DNA of 64,000 bases from Alopecurus myosuroides. Lineage: Eukaryota > Streptophyta > Magnoliopsida > Poales > Poaceae. The notes below the pieces were generated by a model that saw only the letters and a list, made by a program, of their open reading frames with translations, made no database searches and had not been told where the DNA came from. The translations under genes and the position numbers were made by a program. Shown in pieces: positions 32,852 to 43,408 of the stretch (positions are counted from its first letter, which is position 1; every line of letters starts with the position of its first letter). The DNA lies in NCBI GenBank assembly GCA_028641055.1, contig CM054061.1, positions 120,905,186 through 120,969,185 of the forward strand, read 5' to 3'.

Positions 32852-33700
32852 TCATAATAAAGAGGGGAAACTTGATATTTTTAGATGCATAGGACTATGT
32901 TTCCCTCTGTCATAGTAACTTTCAGTAGCATCATGAATGAAATTAACAATATAACTATCACAAGAAACATTCTTATCATGAGCCACATGCATAAAAGAAT
33001 TATTACTCTCCACATAAGCATAGTGATTCTTATTAATAGCGGTGGGAGAAAATTCAACAAAATAGCTATCATTATCATTCTCGTCACCATAATCATAAAA
33101 TATAGGAGGCATATTGCAATCACAATTAATTTTCTCCTCAATAGTAGGTGGACTGAAAATATCATATTTATCATTGTAATCATCATAAAGAACTCCAACA
33201 TGATAGACAAGTTGTATATTAGGGAGATGGTTTTGGGTAATCCCTCCATAACCATGACTAGTTTCATAAGGATAATTGTAATCATAGCCTATGTTATAGC
33301 ATCTTTTATAATAGTTATCAAAGACTAGGGGCATAGTATCATCATAAGCAATATCATCATTTTTACTAGAAAGAGATGTATCAAGCATATAATCATGAGT
33401 AGCAAAAGGATTTTCAAACACATCATCCACAAGCTCAGAGCTTTCTATATCATCATTGGAAGGAACATGGATGGTACTAATAGTACAACAATTATCATCA
33501 TTTTCAGAATTGGTACCAAAGAGATTTTCAATATTATAAGCAGTATCATCATTGTCCCACTCATGATCATCAAATTCAGTAGTAGGCATAAAATAATCAT
33601 CTTCAATAGTTCCTACAGACTTAACATCACAATAATAACCAATATAACAATCATCATCTTCAATATTAATTTTCGAATCATACTCACTTGGAATAACCAT
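32852..33700 (-). CDS. B: Asp/Asn/Tyr-rich acidic ORF (282 codons) at the 3' end of gag
   Basis: An uninterrupted minus-strand frame starts ATGGTTATTCCAAGTGAG at 33700 and ends at TAA near 32852. The product is strongly acidic and rich in D, N, Y and S (IEDDDCYIGYYCDV, YDDYNDKYDIFSPP) and has no recognisable domain. Its start overlaps the end of the preceding zinc-knuckle frame by 17 nt in a different frame. It may therefore be the C-terminal part of one large Gag split by a one-base indel, or a separate overlapping ORF. Long low-complexity acidic tails are seen in gag-only grass elements. Function unknown. Confidence 0.55.
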   Translation of the reverse strand: MVIPSEYDSKINIEDDDCYIGYYCDVKSVGTIEDDYFMPTTEFDDHEWDNDDTAYNIENLFGTNSENDDNCCTISTIHVPSNDDIESSELVDDVFENPFATHDYMLDTSLSSKNDDIAYDDTMPLVFDNYYKRCYNIGYDYNYPYETSHGYGGITQNHLPNIQLVYHVGVLYDDYNDKYDIFSPPTIEEKINCDCNMPPIFYDYGDENDNDSYFVEFSPTAINKNHYAYVESNNSFMHVAHDKNVSCDSYIVNFIHDATESYYDRGKHSPMHLKISSFPSLL

Positions 33701-34391
33701 GCTTATGGGAAGGTACCATATCCTCTCCCTTTTTCCTCCTCCTCCTCTTCTTCTTCTTATCTATAGGAGGGAGAGGCTTGAAAGGAAGCTTCTCTACATA
33801 CCCTGGTTTATTGTCAAAAACAATAGAAAGAACTTTGTAGGATTCCTCCTCTTCATTAATAAGATGAAAACAAATATTAGCCCTGTCATATTTTGGTAAA
33901 GTCTCCTCTTCTATATTATTTTGTATGTAAGTATTTGTGTGGCAATTATTAACACAATAAAGATGACAACCATGCAGGACACTATTCATATCAAGAGCAC
34001 TCATATCTACCAAAGAAGTTTTTCTTGATAACTCTTCACACCCCAAAAATAATGTAAGTTCATCATGCTGATTAGGAGTGATCATGTCATCACAATACAA
34101 ACTTCCACTATTCGAATAGCTATTACAGCCCGAGCATTGAAAATTGAAATGACCCACTTTACAGCAAAGTTCACAAATAAAAGGATAGAGGGCACAAACT
34201 TCTTTACCAAGATCATCTAAAGCCCTGTCATACTTTCTAGTTTTTACATTCCTATGATGGATGCAATATTCTTCTTCGGTTTGCTTCTTTTTCACAAGGT
34301 ATAAGTGCTCCACAAAAATTAATATGCTTATAAGAAATAGTACTTTCAGAAGTTTGAGCATGTTCATTGCAATCATTAATAACAGTTTCAT
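33684..34391 (-). CDS. gag: B: gag nucleocapsid-like segment with CCHC zinc knuckle
   Basis: An open minus-strand frame of 235 codons. A zinc knuckle reads CELCCKVGHFNFQC, which fits C-x2-C-x4-H-x4-C, at about 34135-34178. A KKKKRRRRKKG basic cluster follows at about 33730-33765. The C-terminal basic end overlaps the acidic ORF. The first codons may belong to a decayed linker rather than a true start, since the matrix and capsid part lies upstream at 34400-35407 in other frames. Confidence 0.65.
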   Translation of the reverse strand: MKLLLMIAMNMLKLLKVLFLISILIFVEHLYLVKKKQTEEEYCIHHRNVKTRKYDRALDDLGKEVCALYPFICELCCKVGHFNFQCSGCNSYSNSGSLYCDDMITPNQHDELTLFLGCEELSRKTSLVDMSALDMNSVLHGCHLYCVNNCHTNTYIQNNIEEETLPKYDRANICFHLINEEEESYKVLSIVFDNKPGYVEKLPFKPLPPIDKKKKRRRRKKGEDMVPSHKHGYSK

Positions 34392-35407
34392 TTTTCATGC
34401 AAGTGTCTTTAAAAGGTTAATGATCTATGTGCCCATTTTATTTAGGAACATTAATATAAGAAGCAAAGAATCTATACCAACCAATAATCATTTGAGGATC
34501 AAGACCATATTTAGCACTAAGCTCTTGAAAATCAGCAGTTTCAGTGAAAGACTTAATGCAATTATACTCATAGTTTATACCTGATTATTTACCTTTGTCT
34601 ATATTACAACCTTCATTGTTGGTTTCAATTGTTTCAAGAAGATACCATTTAACTTCAACCTTCTTACTTGAGAAAGAACCCTCTGAACATTCATCTAGAT
34701 AATCTGTAATGTCCTGAAAGCCTTGCATAAAAATTAGTAACAATTATTTCCTTAGGAAGCTCATGGTTAGGACATTTAAGTATTAATATTTTTAGTCTAC
34801 CCCAAGCTTGAGAAATGCTTTCTCCATCACGAGCCCAAAAATTATAAATATAATTCCTATCTAAATACAGTTCATGAGAAGAATAAAATTTAGAATAAAA
34901 TAGAGATTCAAGATCCTTCCACTACAAATGATGAGGATCATCTAGAAGCTCATACCACTCCCTTGCTTTGTCCTTAAGTGACAAAGAGAAAAGCCTCCTC
35001 TTAACTTGGCCCATTGAAATACCTGCACTCTTGAACAACCCGCATAATTCATGTATAAAGAGTAAATGATCACGAGGATGGACAGTTCCATCTCCAAAAT
35101 AGCAGTTATTCGTGACATGTTCAACAATTTTCATAGGCATTTTTAAAGGAACACTTTCGGCAGGAGGATTTAAAATATCACAAGCATCATTAGATTTATC
35201 ACATATGGGAGATAAAGTATCGTCAGAGCAAATTTTCTCTTCTAGAGCTGGGGAACTAAAAAGTTTAGAAAAACTATGTTCCCCAAGCTTAGACTTTTCC
35301 ATAGCATTATCAATAATGGTGTTCAAAGAATTCATACTAATAACATTGCTACTAGCATGAAAATAAAGCTCCATAGCTTTTTTTAATTTTATCTTCAAAC
35401 ACTTCAT
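34392..35407 (-). pseudogene. gag: B: gag capsid (Retrotrans_gag-like) segment, broken
   Basis: The minus-strand frame 35407-34922 ends in the capsid core LFSLSLKDKAREWYELLDD. An in-frame TAG at 34922-34924 interrupts it, but the same frame continues with WKDLESLFYSKFYSSHELYL, ISQAWGRLKILILKCPNHEL and FYARLSGHYR, the conserved Retrotrans_gag C-terminal half, until a stop near 34690. Sequence 34392-34690 is a degenerate linker. The upstream part, 35408-35571, is leader. Confidence 0.78.
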
Positions 35408-35571
35408 GTCCTAACTCAAGATAAAGATTATAAAGCTCTCTCATATTTTTGTTGTTTTCCATTAAGCTTAACTAGTAAAAATAAAAACAAGAAACAAAAA
35501 GATATAATTGAAGAATCTAAAGGAAATAACTTCGAGCACTCACAGAGGATGTGAGTACCTTTTACCTTTTC

Positions 35572-35599
35572 TCCCCGGCAACAGTGCCAGAAGATAGCT
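35572..35599 (-). promoter_or_regulatory. B primer-binding site region
   Basis: Read on the minus strand directly after the 5' LTR: AGCTATCTTCTGGCACTGTT followed by GCCGGGGAG. This is the TCTGGCGCCGTTGCCGGGGA-type site seen in Sabrina/Athila-like grass elements, with minor changes. Confidence 0.7.
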
Positions 35600-37013
35600 T
35601 GATGTCTACACACGCTTCTATTCTCGTAGACAGTGTTGGGCCTCCAAGTGTAGAGGTTTGTAGAACAGCATCAAGTTTCCCTTAAGTGGATTACCCAAGG
35701 TTTATAGAACTCAGGGAGGAAGAGGTCAAAGGTATCCCTCTCAAGCAATCCTGAAATTACAATACAAGAAGTCTCTTGTGTCCCTAACAGACCTAATACA
35801 ATCAGTTGTATAGGTGCACTAGTTCGGCGAAGAGAGAGTGAAATACAAGTAATATGATGCGTATAAGTGATAATAGCAATCTGAAATAAAAATGGCATCA
35901 GGCAAACTTGTAGCAGAACTGATTGTAAACGGTGTATCGATGCTTAGAAACAAGGCCTAGGGATCATACTTTCACTAGTGGACACTCTCAACAATGATAA
36001 CATAATTGAATGCATAAATATCTCTCTTCACTATGCTACTCCAAACCACTCTCCAGTCGAATAACAAACACCAATTCATTGTGTAGGGCTATAACAACAC
36101 TCCTCAAAGTCTCATTCGTGTGTATAGTTAACCCCCCGCTGTCACTATGAGCTCCCTAGAAGGTACTAGAAAAACACCACAATTTCATATGGGCATCCAA
36201 CACAAGATATAAATATCATGCCAAACCACACGGTGCACACACTGTCACATTTACACCGTGATCAAAGCGTTTACAGAGATCTCATAACAAAACCACTCGA
36301 GTAGCATAATAGATGAAGAGTAACATCTACTAATTCAACTATATTACAAAGCTCACGATCACATAAAGATCACACAATGGGAGAGAGAGATGAGACACAT
36401 AGCTACTGGTAGAGCCCTTAGCCCCGAGGGAGAACTACTCCCTCCTCATCATAGGAGACATCAACAATGATGAAGATAGTGGTGGAGTCGATGGAGATGG
36501 CTCCGGGGGCACTTCCCCGTCCCGGCAGAGTGCCTGAACAGAGATTTCTGTCCCCCGAAACTTGTCGGCGGTGGAGGCGGAGCTATGGATGTTTTTGGTG
36601 AAAAAGGCATGTTTTTCTAAAGTTTATGCATCAGGGAGTATATATGGGCAAAAGGGCGATGGCGGTGGGTGGCCAGGGGGCCCACACCACCTGGTGGTTC
36701 GGCTAGGGGGACCCGCGCCACCCTATGGTGTGGCCACCCTGTGGCCCCCCACCGGGGCTCTTCGGGACTTCCTGGACCCTCCGGGACTTCTAAGACTTCT
36801 GGATTTTGAATTTTCGAATTCCGAGAATATTTCTATAACAAATTTTCTAAAACTAAAAATAATAGAAAACATGGAACTGGCTCTGTGACATCTTGTCAAT
36901 AGGTTAGTCCGGAAAATTAATAAAAATGACATAAAGTGTATAGCAAACATGTGGCAAATAACATGAAAACAACATTGAACATCAGAAATTAGGGATACAT
37001 TTATGACGTATCA
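35600..37013 (-). repeat. B 5' LTR
   Basis: 1414 bp, followed by the GTAAG duplication (37014-37018). It is the partner of 26060-27475. Confidence 0.93.
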
Positions 37014-38504
37014 GTAAGTAAGAGAAGTAAGGCAAGAGAGGTTTAGCGCAAACATACATAGCCTCACAAACATAGTCTTGCCACACACAACCACAAAGTT
37101 CAACACTGGAGAAGTTCAAGTGCAAATAAGATAAAAGGATACACAAGATATAAAAGGAAAATCAAGTTCGAAAGCTTGTTCTCCGAGCAACCCATGCAAA
37201 TCTTGTGTAGCCTAAATAGCAACTTCTCCCCCTTTAGCATCGAGACACCAAAAAGGAGAAAAGAGAAACTACACGCAACCTAAAGGATCAATCCTCCTCC
37301 TTCTCAGATTCCTCGTCCTCCTGATCATCTTCTTCCTCATCACCTGAAGAATCATACTGTTCTTCTTCTCGAGCTTGTTTTTTTCAGTCATGGGAGCCTT
37401 GCCTCGATCGCGAGAAGAGGACGGAGCTGAAGTAAACTCATCAAAATCACCCCAAGGGAAGGAAGCGGTGTTCCACTCGTTGTAAGACATGGTGTGAGAC
37501 TCGGCAGTAGGCTCAAGAGGAGGGGTACGCACAATGCCAACATGTTCCTGAAGACCTTTGAGCATCTTCTTCATTTCCCTCCTTTCCTCGTATGCCTCAT
37601 GGTTCTCCTTGTGGACTGCAATGGTCATGCGATGAATGTTGCGCTGGAAGTCTGGAACCATGTCAGCTACTTTTTCGCAGCTTGAACCTCAGCCTTTCCT
37701 TGAAGACGAGAGGATCAACAATCTTCCTCCTAGACCCCGGGGCATGAGTCTCGAACATAGAGAGGTCCTCCTATTCTTCATCATCCTGATAGGCAACACG
37801 TCATGCGGTGTGAATTTGAAGAATCTAAAGAGTACCAATCTTGTGCATTGTTCCAATGTCCAGTAAAGGAACTCTATCAAGAATGAGCTTAATCACATAG
37901 GGAGCATACACATGCATCTTTTTCTTCTCAGTCATGTCATGATAGATTGCTTCCTTGATGACGTCCATGACATCCATCTCAAAGCCCTCGCAATCTTCTC
38001 CAGCTTGATGACACCTGAAGGCATGATGTGGAAGGTTCACAAGGCCACCACGGATGGCATCCACATTGCGAGTTTGAGGAGCAATGTTGCATCTGAACAG
38101 GCGGAGGAGAACATTGTAGACACGCTTGAGATCTTTGTTTTTTCCAACACTTTCCATTTTTTTCATAGATAGGAGCCAACCTCCTGTTGTTGTAGGCCAC
38201 ACCATCCATCGTTTTACCCATATTGTCACCATGGAGAGGATAGTCAAGAAACTCTGAAAGCCTCAAAATGGAAGACCCGCGTTTGATGCGCCATGTCATC
38301 CATGTCAAATAGATGTCCGCACCAAAAGTGACAATAGAAAAAAAAACGGCTGAAAAAATTTGATACACGACATTCTTTCATGCGAGGACTTCGATGGTCT
38401 GATCTGGGAAGAGGTGAAGTTTTGTTGAATGGAAACAAGCTTGTCGAGACCAAGTTTCTTTGTCACCCAAACAACTTCCCTGAAATAAGATTTGCTACCC
38501 AGAG
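37014..38504 (-). pseudogene. Sire2 extra ORF, middle and C-terminal part (with 3' UTR)
   Basis: This is homologous to the Sire1 extra ORF. The minus-strand frames contain MTIAVHKENHEAYEERREMK, MSYNEWNTASFPWGDFDEFT and SSSRDRGKAP (37661-37380), and the acidic tail EEDDQEDEESEKEED ends near 37287 after a frameshift. Upstream, LRLFRCNIAPQTRNVDAIRG (about 38080-38140), VYAPYVIKLILDRVP and a diverged RLSEFLDYPLHGDN segment follow in several frames. It is broken by frameshifts. Tat-C inserted in the segment equivalent to 6350 of Sire1. 37014-37268 is the 3' UTR with one AGGGGGAG tract. Confidence 0.8.
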
Positions 38505-39055
38505 TGTCTAGTGTTCTTAGTTAGGTTCACGGGAAGGGGCGCCATAAGCCTGATGGTAGAGTCGTGGGTGGAAACGTAGGGAGTAAACGGAGACACAATG
38601 ACATAGTTTACCCAGGTTCGGTACCTCGCAACTAAGGCGACATTCCTACTGCTGCAATCTCACTAAATCAGGGCTGAAGCCTAAAGTTCACAAGTACAAT
38701 GTGAGTCTAGGGTTTCGCTACCTTGGCGAGGTTGTACTCTCGGCGATCTAACTTCTAGCTTTTGCCTTTACGGTTGCTCCAGGCCGACTTTATATAGATA
38801 GCCGGACTAGGTCTTAACGGGAAGGAAACCTTGAAGTCTAGGAAAGTGTTCCTATTCTTGAAAAGTAAGACATCCGACTTCTTCTCCAAGCCGTATCACG
38901 TATTGGGATGTACTACGGGTTCTTCTAGAATTCGTCTTCCCGTGCGCCAGCTTACTGGGCCGCCCAACGAAATTTGTTCCATTACCTGCAGACCATCCCA
39001 ATAATCCGGCCTTTTTCCAATGCCGGATATACCCCCTTTTGGCATATATCTGACA
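38505..39055 (-). repeat. Tat-C 3' LTR
   Basis: 551 bp with TGTC...GACA ends, preceded on the minus strand by the purine-rich GCTTGGGGGCTACTG (39051-39066), the PPT. The pair is 50421-50970. Confidence 0.92.
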
Positions 39056-39614
39056 GTAGCCCCCAAGCAGAATTAAGAGCTCCATTCTTCCTCTTTCCCT
39101 GAAAGTCATGCATTCAGAGAAGTCGTCCTTCAGTCTTGAATCTTTTTTTCAACACAATTTTTATGCCAAATCCTTCTTTCCTGAATCCGGCATCTGTTTT
39201 ACAAAAAATCGTTCAAAAGGAACCTATGACGTAAGCGAAAAAGTCATGCTTACGTCACCGCTGCTTGGTTTGAGCCAAAGATTGAAAAACGAATCTCTGC
39301 CAGATTTGGCGCAAGAAACAAGGAGATCAGGCATTACTGCGCGAGCTTGCCGTATCCCAGATTTACAGCGGGACACGCGGCATGCATCCAACGGCTAATT
39401 TAGCTGTTGGAGCCATATTGACGCCGGAAATGGTTATAAATCCATTCATTCCCCCTCCCGTTTCACCTTCGTGCTCCCACTCCCGCGACTCCCCCGACAG
39501 AAACACTCGAGAGCTTCTGCGCAAGTTCATACTGAGAGAAGAGAGAGAGAGGTTCTTCTTCGGTGGTGTGAAACAATCGGTGGCTCCGGCTCCCGTCTAG
39601 AAAATATTTTTCCC
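39056..39614 (+). promoter_or_regulatory. Tat-C antisense gene promoter and leader
   Basis: TATAAAT at 39435-39441 lies upstream of a C-rich, serine-codon-like leader, in the same position as in Tat-A and Tat-D. 39056-39434 contains the PPT and no gene. A first intron cannot be placed confidently because of decay. Confidence 0.5.
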
Positions 39615-42600
39615 ATGATGGACACCAGGGATCTTTCTCAGGCGCTCGTGCCTACCGGAGACACGCTTCGGACTGCGCCCATCGTGAACCCCGCGACTGC
39701 GCGTACATCAACGGAAATTCCATCGATGGAGGCATCTCCTCCGATGGCTATCTCGAGCGCGTCCACGACAACACCATATATCCTAGCGGGTGTGTCGGCG
39801 GGGGGAATCCTAGCGACCCTGCCAGATCTACGACACCTCCTCCTGCTACTACTCTGCTGCATCTGGTCCCCGAATCGGGGGGCGAGGAGAACGTTGCTCG
39901 CACCGGCGAGGACACAGAGGGCGACGTTACCGGCGGAGGCGAGGAAGAAGAAGGTTCGGAGGACGACAATTGGAGCCTCTTCACCACTTGTATAGCCCTT
40001 CTCCAAAGCATGGAGAAGGATGGCTTCATACTCAAGGGAAAATGGCGACTGGAGAACGAAGACAAAGAGCCAAAGCCCAAAGACGGAGAAAGGGTGGTTC
40101 TGGCTTCCCATATTCTTCGAGGTATGGGTTTCCCGCCTTCTGCCTTTTTCCTTCAAATTCTCCACCATTACGGCGTTCAGCCACATAATCTTTCCCCAAA
40201 TTTCATCCTTTACATAGCCGGCTTTCAGGATTTGTTCGAGGGTTACCTAGAGATAGAACCTAGGTTAGATTTCTTTCAGCATTGCTTCTACATGAAGCGT
40301 AATGCTTTTGATGGCCTTCTGCCCGTTTGCGAAACCATTTCCTTCAACCTACGCCGTGGCAGGGAGGAGTGGTTCCCCAAGATAAAAAACAGCGAATCCG
40401 TCAAATTTTGGACGGGTTCTTTCTTTTATCACCATGATATCATGTATCCTAAAAAGTATAGAGGCATTCCGGTTTTCGAAAATTATGCCGCCTCTCCCAA
40501 GGAAAACTGGGCTCTGGACGTCATTGAGGTTCTACCTCCAGACCTTCTAAGGATAAAAAGGTGGATCTCCAAAATGGCTGCTTCATCCCCTCCTCTTACG
40601 GCGAATGGACACTGTTTTGTGTTGGCTTGAACGGCGGATCCAGCCTCTCGCCTTTTGTGACGACCACCTTCTCTGTGAATACACGGGCCCCGAAGACACC
40701 ATGCGGGTTACTTCAATAGTAATGTCGGAGAAAATCTTCCGTAAGAGGGTGAACCACTTGGTGGCTACCCGTGGTCAGTAGATGGAAAGGTTTCCAATGT
40801 ACGACGCAGAAAACGCTCCTCCCAAGGTAATGCATACTTATTCGCCTTCGAATGCATTTATACTTTATATTTATGAACGTATTCTAATTACTTATTCATA
40901 CTTTTGTAGATTGACACTCTTCTAGAGTATCAACTTGTCTCTGCCGAGGAGGAGGCAGCGCTTAAATCCTGCTTTGCGGCGGCCGGTGGCAGGAAGCGCA
41001 AGAAATCTGACACCTCCGCTGAAGTCATCGACCTTAACGGTGTTCCCGTCGCCACGTCCAGGTTTATTTTTTCACGATTTCCTCTTTTCTAGCACAAGTT
41101 TCTTCATCTCTTGTCTTTAATTATGTCTTACTTCTTTCCAGCCTTTCCCCTGCTTCTCTAAGGGGAAAAGGACGGATGAAACATAAGGTTGTTTATCGCA
41201 GGGGAGCCAAGCCTTCCCTTGCCATCGCCTTGGATAATACAATGGCGGATGCTACTGGAGAGCATTCCTCCCCTCTGGAAGAGTCGGACTTCCTCCCCCC
41301 CAACCAGCCCAGCCACCCTGATGCATCCACTCCGGATGAGCAGAAAAGGGCGACGCAACAAGAAGAAGGAGGGTCGTCTCTCATCAAAATTGACGAGGAC
41401 GTTCCGTCTTTTGACCATAAATTCAAGGTAAAGCAGGAAGCATGCTTTGACGAGGAAGGGTACATGCACGCATGGGCGAAAAATACAATTCGTCAAATCC
41501 CCCCTGATCCGTCCTTGGCAACAAAGTGGTTTAATTATCCAGAATAACTACACTTTCTCTCCTCGGCAGGTCATTCAAGACGATATTCATCAAGGGGGTC
41601 TCCTTCTCAGAATATAGTAAGGATTTCGCCAAAATGCTTTCAGGCCTCCAAAAGATGAGCCATGTATACTTCCATCCCCCAAGTATTTATATCGAAGCAT
41701 ACCTTTTGCATTAATACTTTTCAGGATATTGTCTTCTTCTTTTGGGTTTACACACGTTTTCTTTCCGTGTGCTTTAGGAAACTGCTGAAAGCATTAACCT
41801 GGAGGTGCTCTGCAAACGTTGTGTGAAAAATAAGGAGGTGAAATCCCTCCTTCGAATCACAGAGGAAAAAGAATCCAAGATTGCGGAGCTTCACAAGCAA
41901 TTCAAGAAGAATGCATGTAAGCGTACTTATTTCCTCCTTGTTTGCTTTTTACCTTGCGAGTTTTTTAATACTTTCGCGTTTAAGGTTTTATCCATTTTTT
42001 TAACCTGGCTTGCTGAAGCGAAACAAGACGTTGTGGATGAAGGCAATGCTCAACAACTCCGCAACGCGAGAACATGGGAATTCATAAGATAAACGTGAAG
42101 ATCCGGAAGGAGTTTGTCAAAAGCCGAAAGGCTCTGGAAATTTCCGAGTCTCGGCTTAAGGCTCAGAGCAAAAATAACAGCTCCACCATCTGGGATTTGG
42201 AGGCTGCTCTTCACGATCACCTAGAGGAAATCTCCTAAATCAACAAACATATCCGTGGTAGGACTTTTAGCTTTAGCGGTTATTCGTTCAGTTTCAAACA
42301 TAATGCTTTTATTCTGAGTTTTTCCTAACGTCTGTCTTTCTGTACTTTATAGCAGAAGGCGACTCCTCTTCTCGGATTGATCGCATCTGGGATTTTGTCG
42401 TTTTAGTCGAGAACATGAAGAAAGCCGGAAGGAAGCTTGCCAGCAAGTGCCTCCGGACAAAAAAGATGAATATTCCGACATTGGGCAACTCCCGGCAGCC
42501 TTTGCCGAGGTTATTGCCCGACGGGAGTCTTGGATTAAGTGTGTCGCCCGCGGTGGAGTGCGCATGGCCCTTGGGATTATGCAAATGCACTATCCCACCA

Positions 42601-42808
42601 TGAAGACTTGGCGCATCATCACCGTCATCCCTCAGCAGTATACTAATGCTCAGAGGGCGAAAATTTTCGAATCTGTCAAGGGTTGTGCCTCCAAAATCGC
42701 TCGGATGGTCTTCACCATCACTTTCTATCCGGAGGAAGAAATTCCATCAACTCCGGGAATCCGAGTGATAGTGATGAAGACAATGACGACTTCGTGGATG
42801 TCGTCTAA
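39615..42808 (+). pseudogene. Tat-C antisense gene, diverged homologue of the Tat-A gene, decayed
   Basis: From ATG at 39615 (MMDTRDLSQALVP) the frame shifts before an acidic segment and then reads KDGERVVLASHILRGMGFPP, LQILHHYGVQPHNLSPNFIL and FQDLFEGYLEIEP (40010-40300). This aligns with the Transposase_28-like domain of Tat-A (for example HYGLRVFDIGPNSML). A frameshift near 40610 leads into LERRIQPLAFCDDHLLCEYTG, the counterpart of FRIQPNSIRTKLMCDYSG. A TAG lies at 40779-40781. A GT donor at 40827 and an AG acceptor at 40909 match intron 2 of Tat-A. The last exon contains WIKCVARGGVRMALGIMQMH and ends with an acidic tail at TAA 42806-42808. It is clearly homologous but only distantly similar to the Tat-A protein. 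Confidence 0.75.
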
Positions 42809-43408
42809 ATCCAGGCCATGTGGATGCCAGAAGGCGAAAGAATGCATTACTGTTTTCCATGTAAAATCAGCTATGTAATGCATTCTAAATGCCTTCTTTT
42901 CTATAAACAATCAAGCCTTTTGGGATATTTCATCTTTGCAAGTTATTATGTCTCCTCTTACTTAAGTTCTCTGGTTTGTATGCTTGAACTTTTCTTAGTG
43001 TTTGAGCGGTATGAAAGTATGAGATCTTCAAGCCGAGTAACCAGACGAAAAGCCAATCATATTTTACTCGGAGTCATGAGTCACACGCTTTGGCGTTTCA
43101 ACTTACTAATCCAGTGACCCAACAGACAAACAATAAGATTCTACTTATGTAAATGAGAAGCTAAAAAGCATGAACTCTAGGTACACAGGAAAAATATGGT
43201 GTTTTGTAGCCTTTTAGGCTAAAAGCATTCGGTTTTGTTAACTCTGAGCATGCAAGAAAAATTCGGGTTAACATTGAAGAAGATTGAAAGATCAAATGGA
43301 ACAAGAGACGACAGAAGATGCTTTAATGATGAAAGACAGAAAAATAATTTGCATGCATTTTTGACAAACTTTATTTCATGATCTCAATAATGTTTACATA
43401 GAATTGGA
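42809..43408. other. Tat-C spacer between convergent antisense gene and pol
   Basis: No ORF of note. This is the convergent 3' region corresponding to 13123-14157 in Tat-A but much diverged. No hairpin was identified by eye. Confidence 0.5.

Larger units (their letters stand above)
26060..37013 (-). mobile_element. B: gag-only Athila/Sabrina-like LTR retrotransposon (non-autonomous)
   Basis: LTRs 26060-27475 and 35600-37013 are flanked by GTAAG (26055-26059 and 37014-37018). Ends are TGATGTC...TATCA on the given strand. The PBS-like CTTCTGGCACTGTTGCCGGGG follows the 5' LTR on the minus strand, and the AAGCTTGGGGATG tract precedes the 3' LTR. This combination is typical of grass Sabrina/Athila-type gypsy elements (family knowledge). 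Only gag-type frames are present and no protease, RT or integrase was found, so it depended on a partner. LTR divergence is about 7-8% by eye over the first 450 bp, so it is older than Tat-A and Tat-D. A LINE is inserted at 30343-32820. Confidence 0.88.

Noticed and set aside
33395..33766. Plus-strand ORF over the B acidic gene
   Set aside because: Shadow of the Asp/Asn-rich minus-strand frame; it is Ile-rich as expected from the complement of GAT codons.
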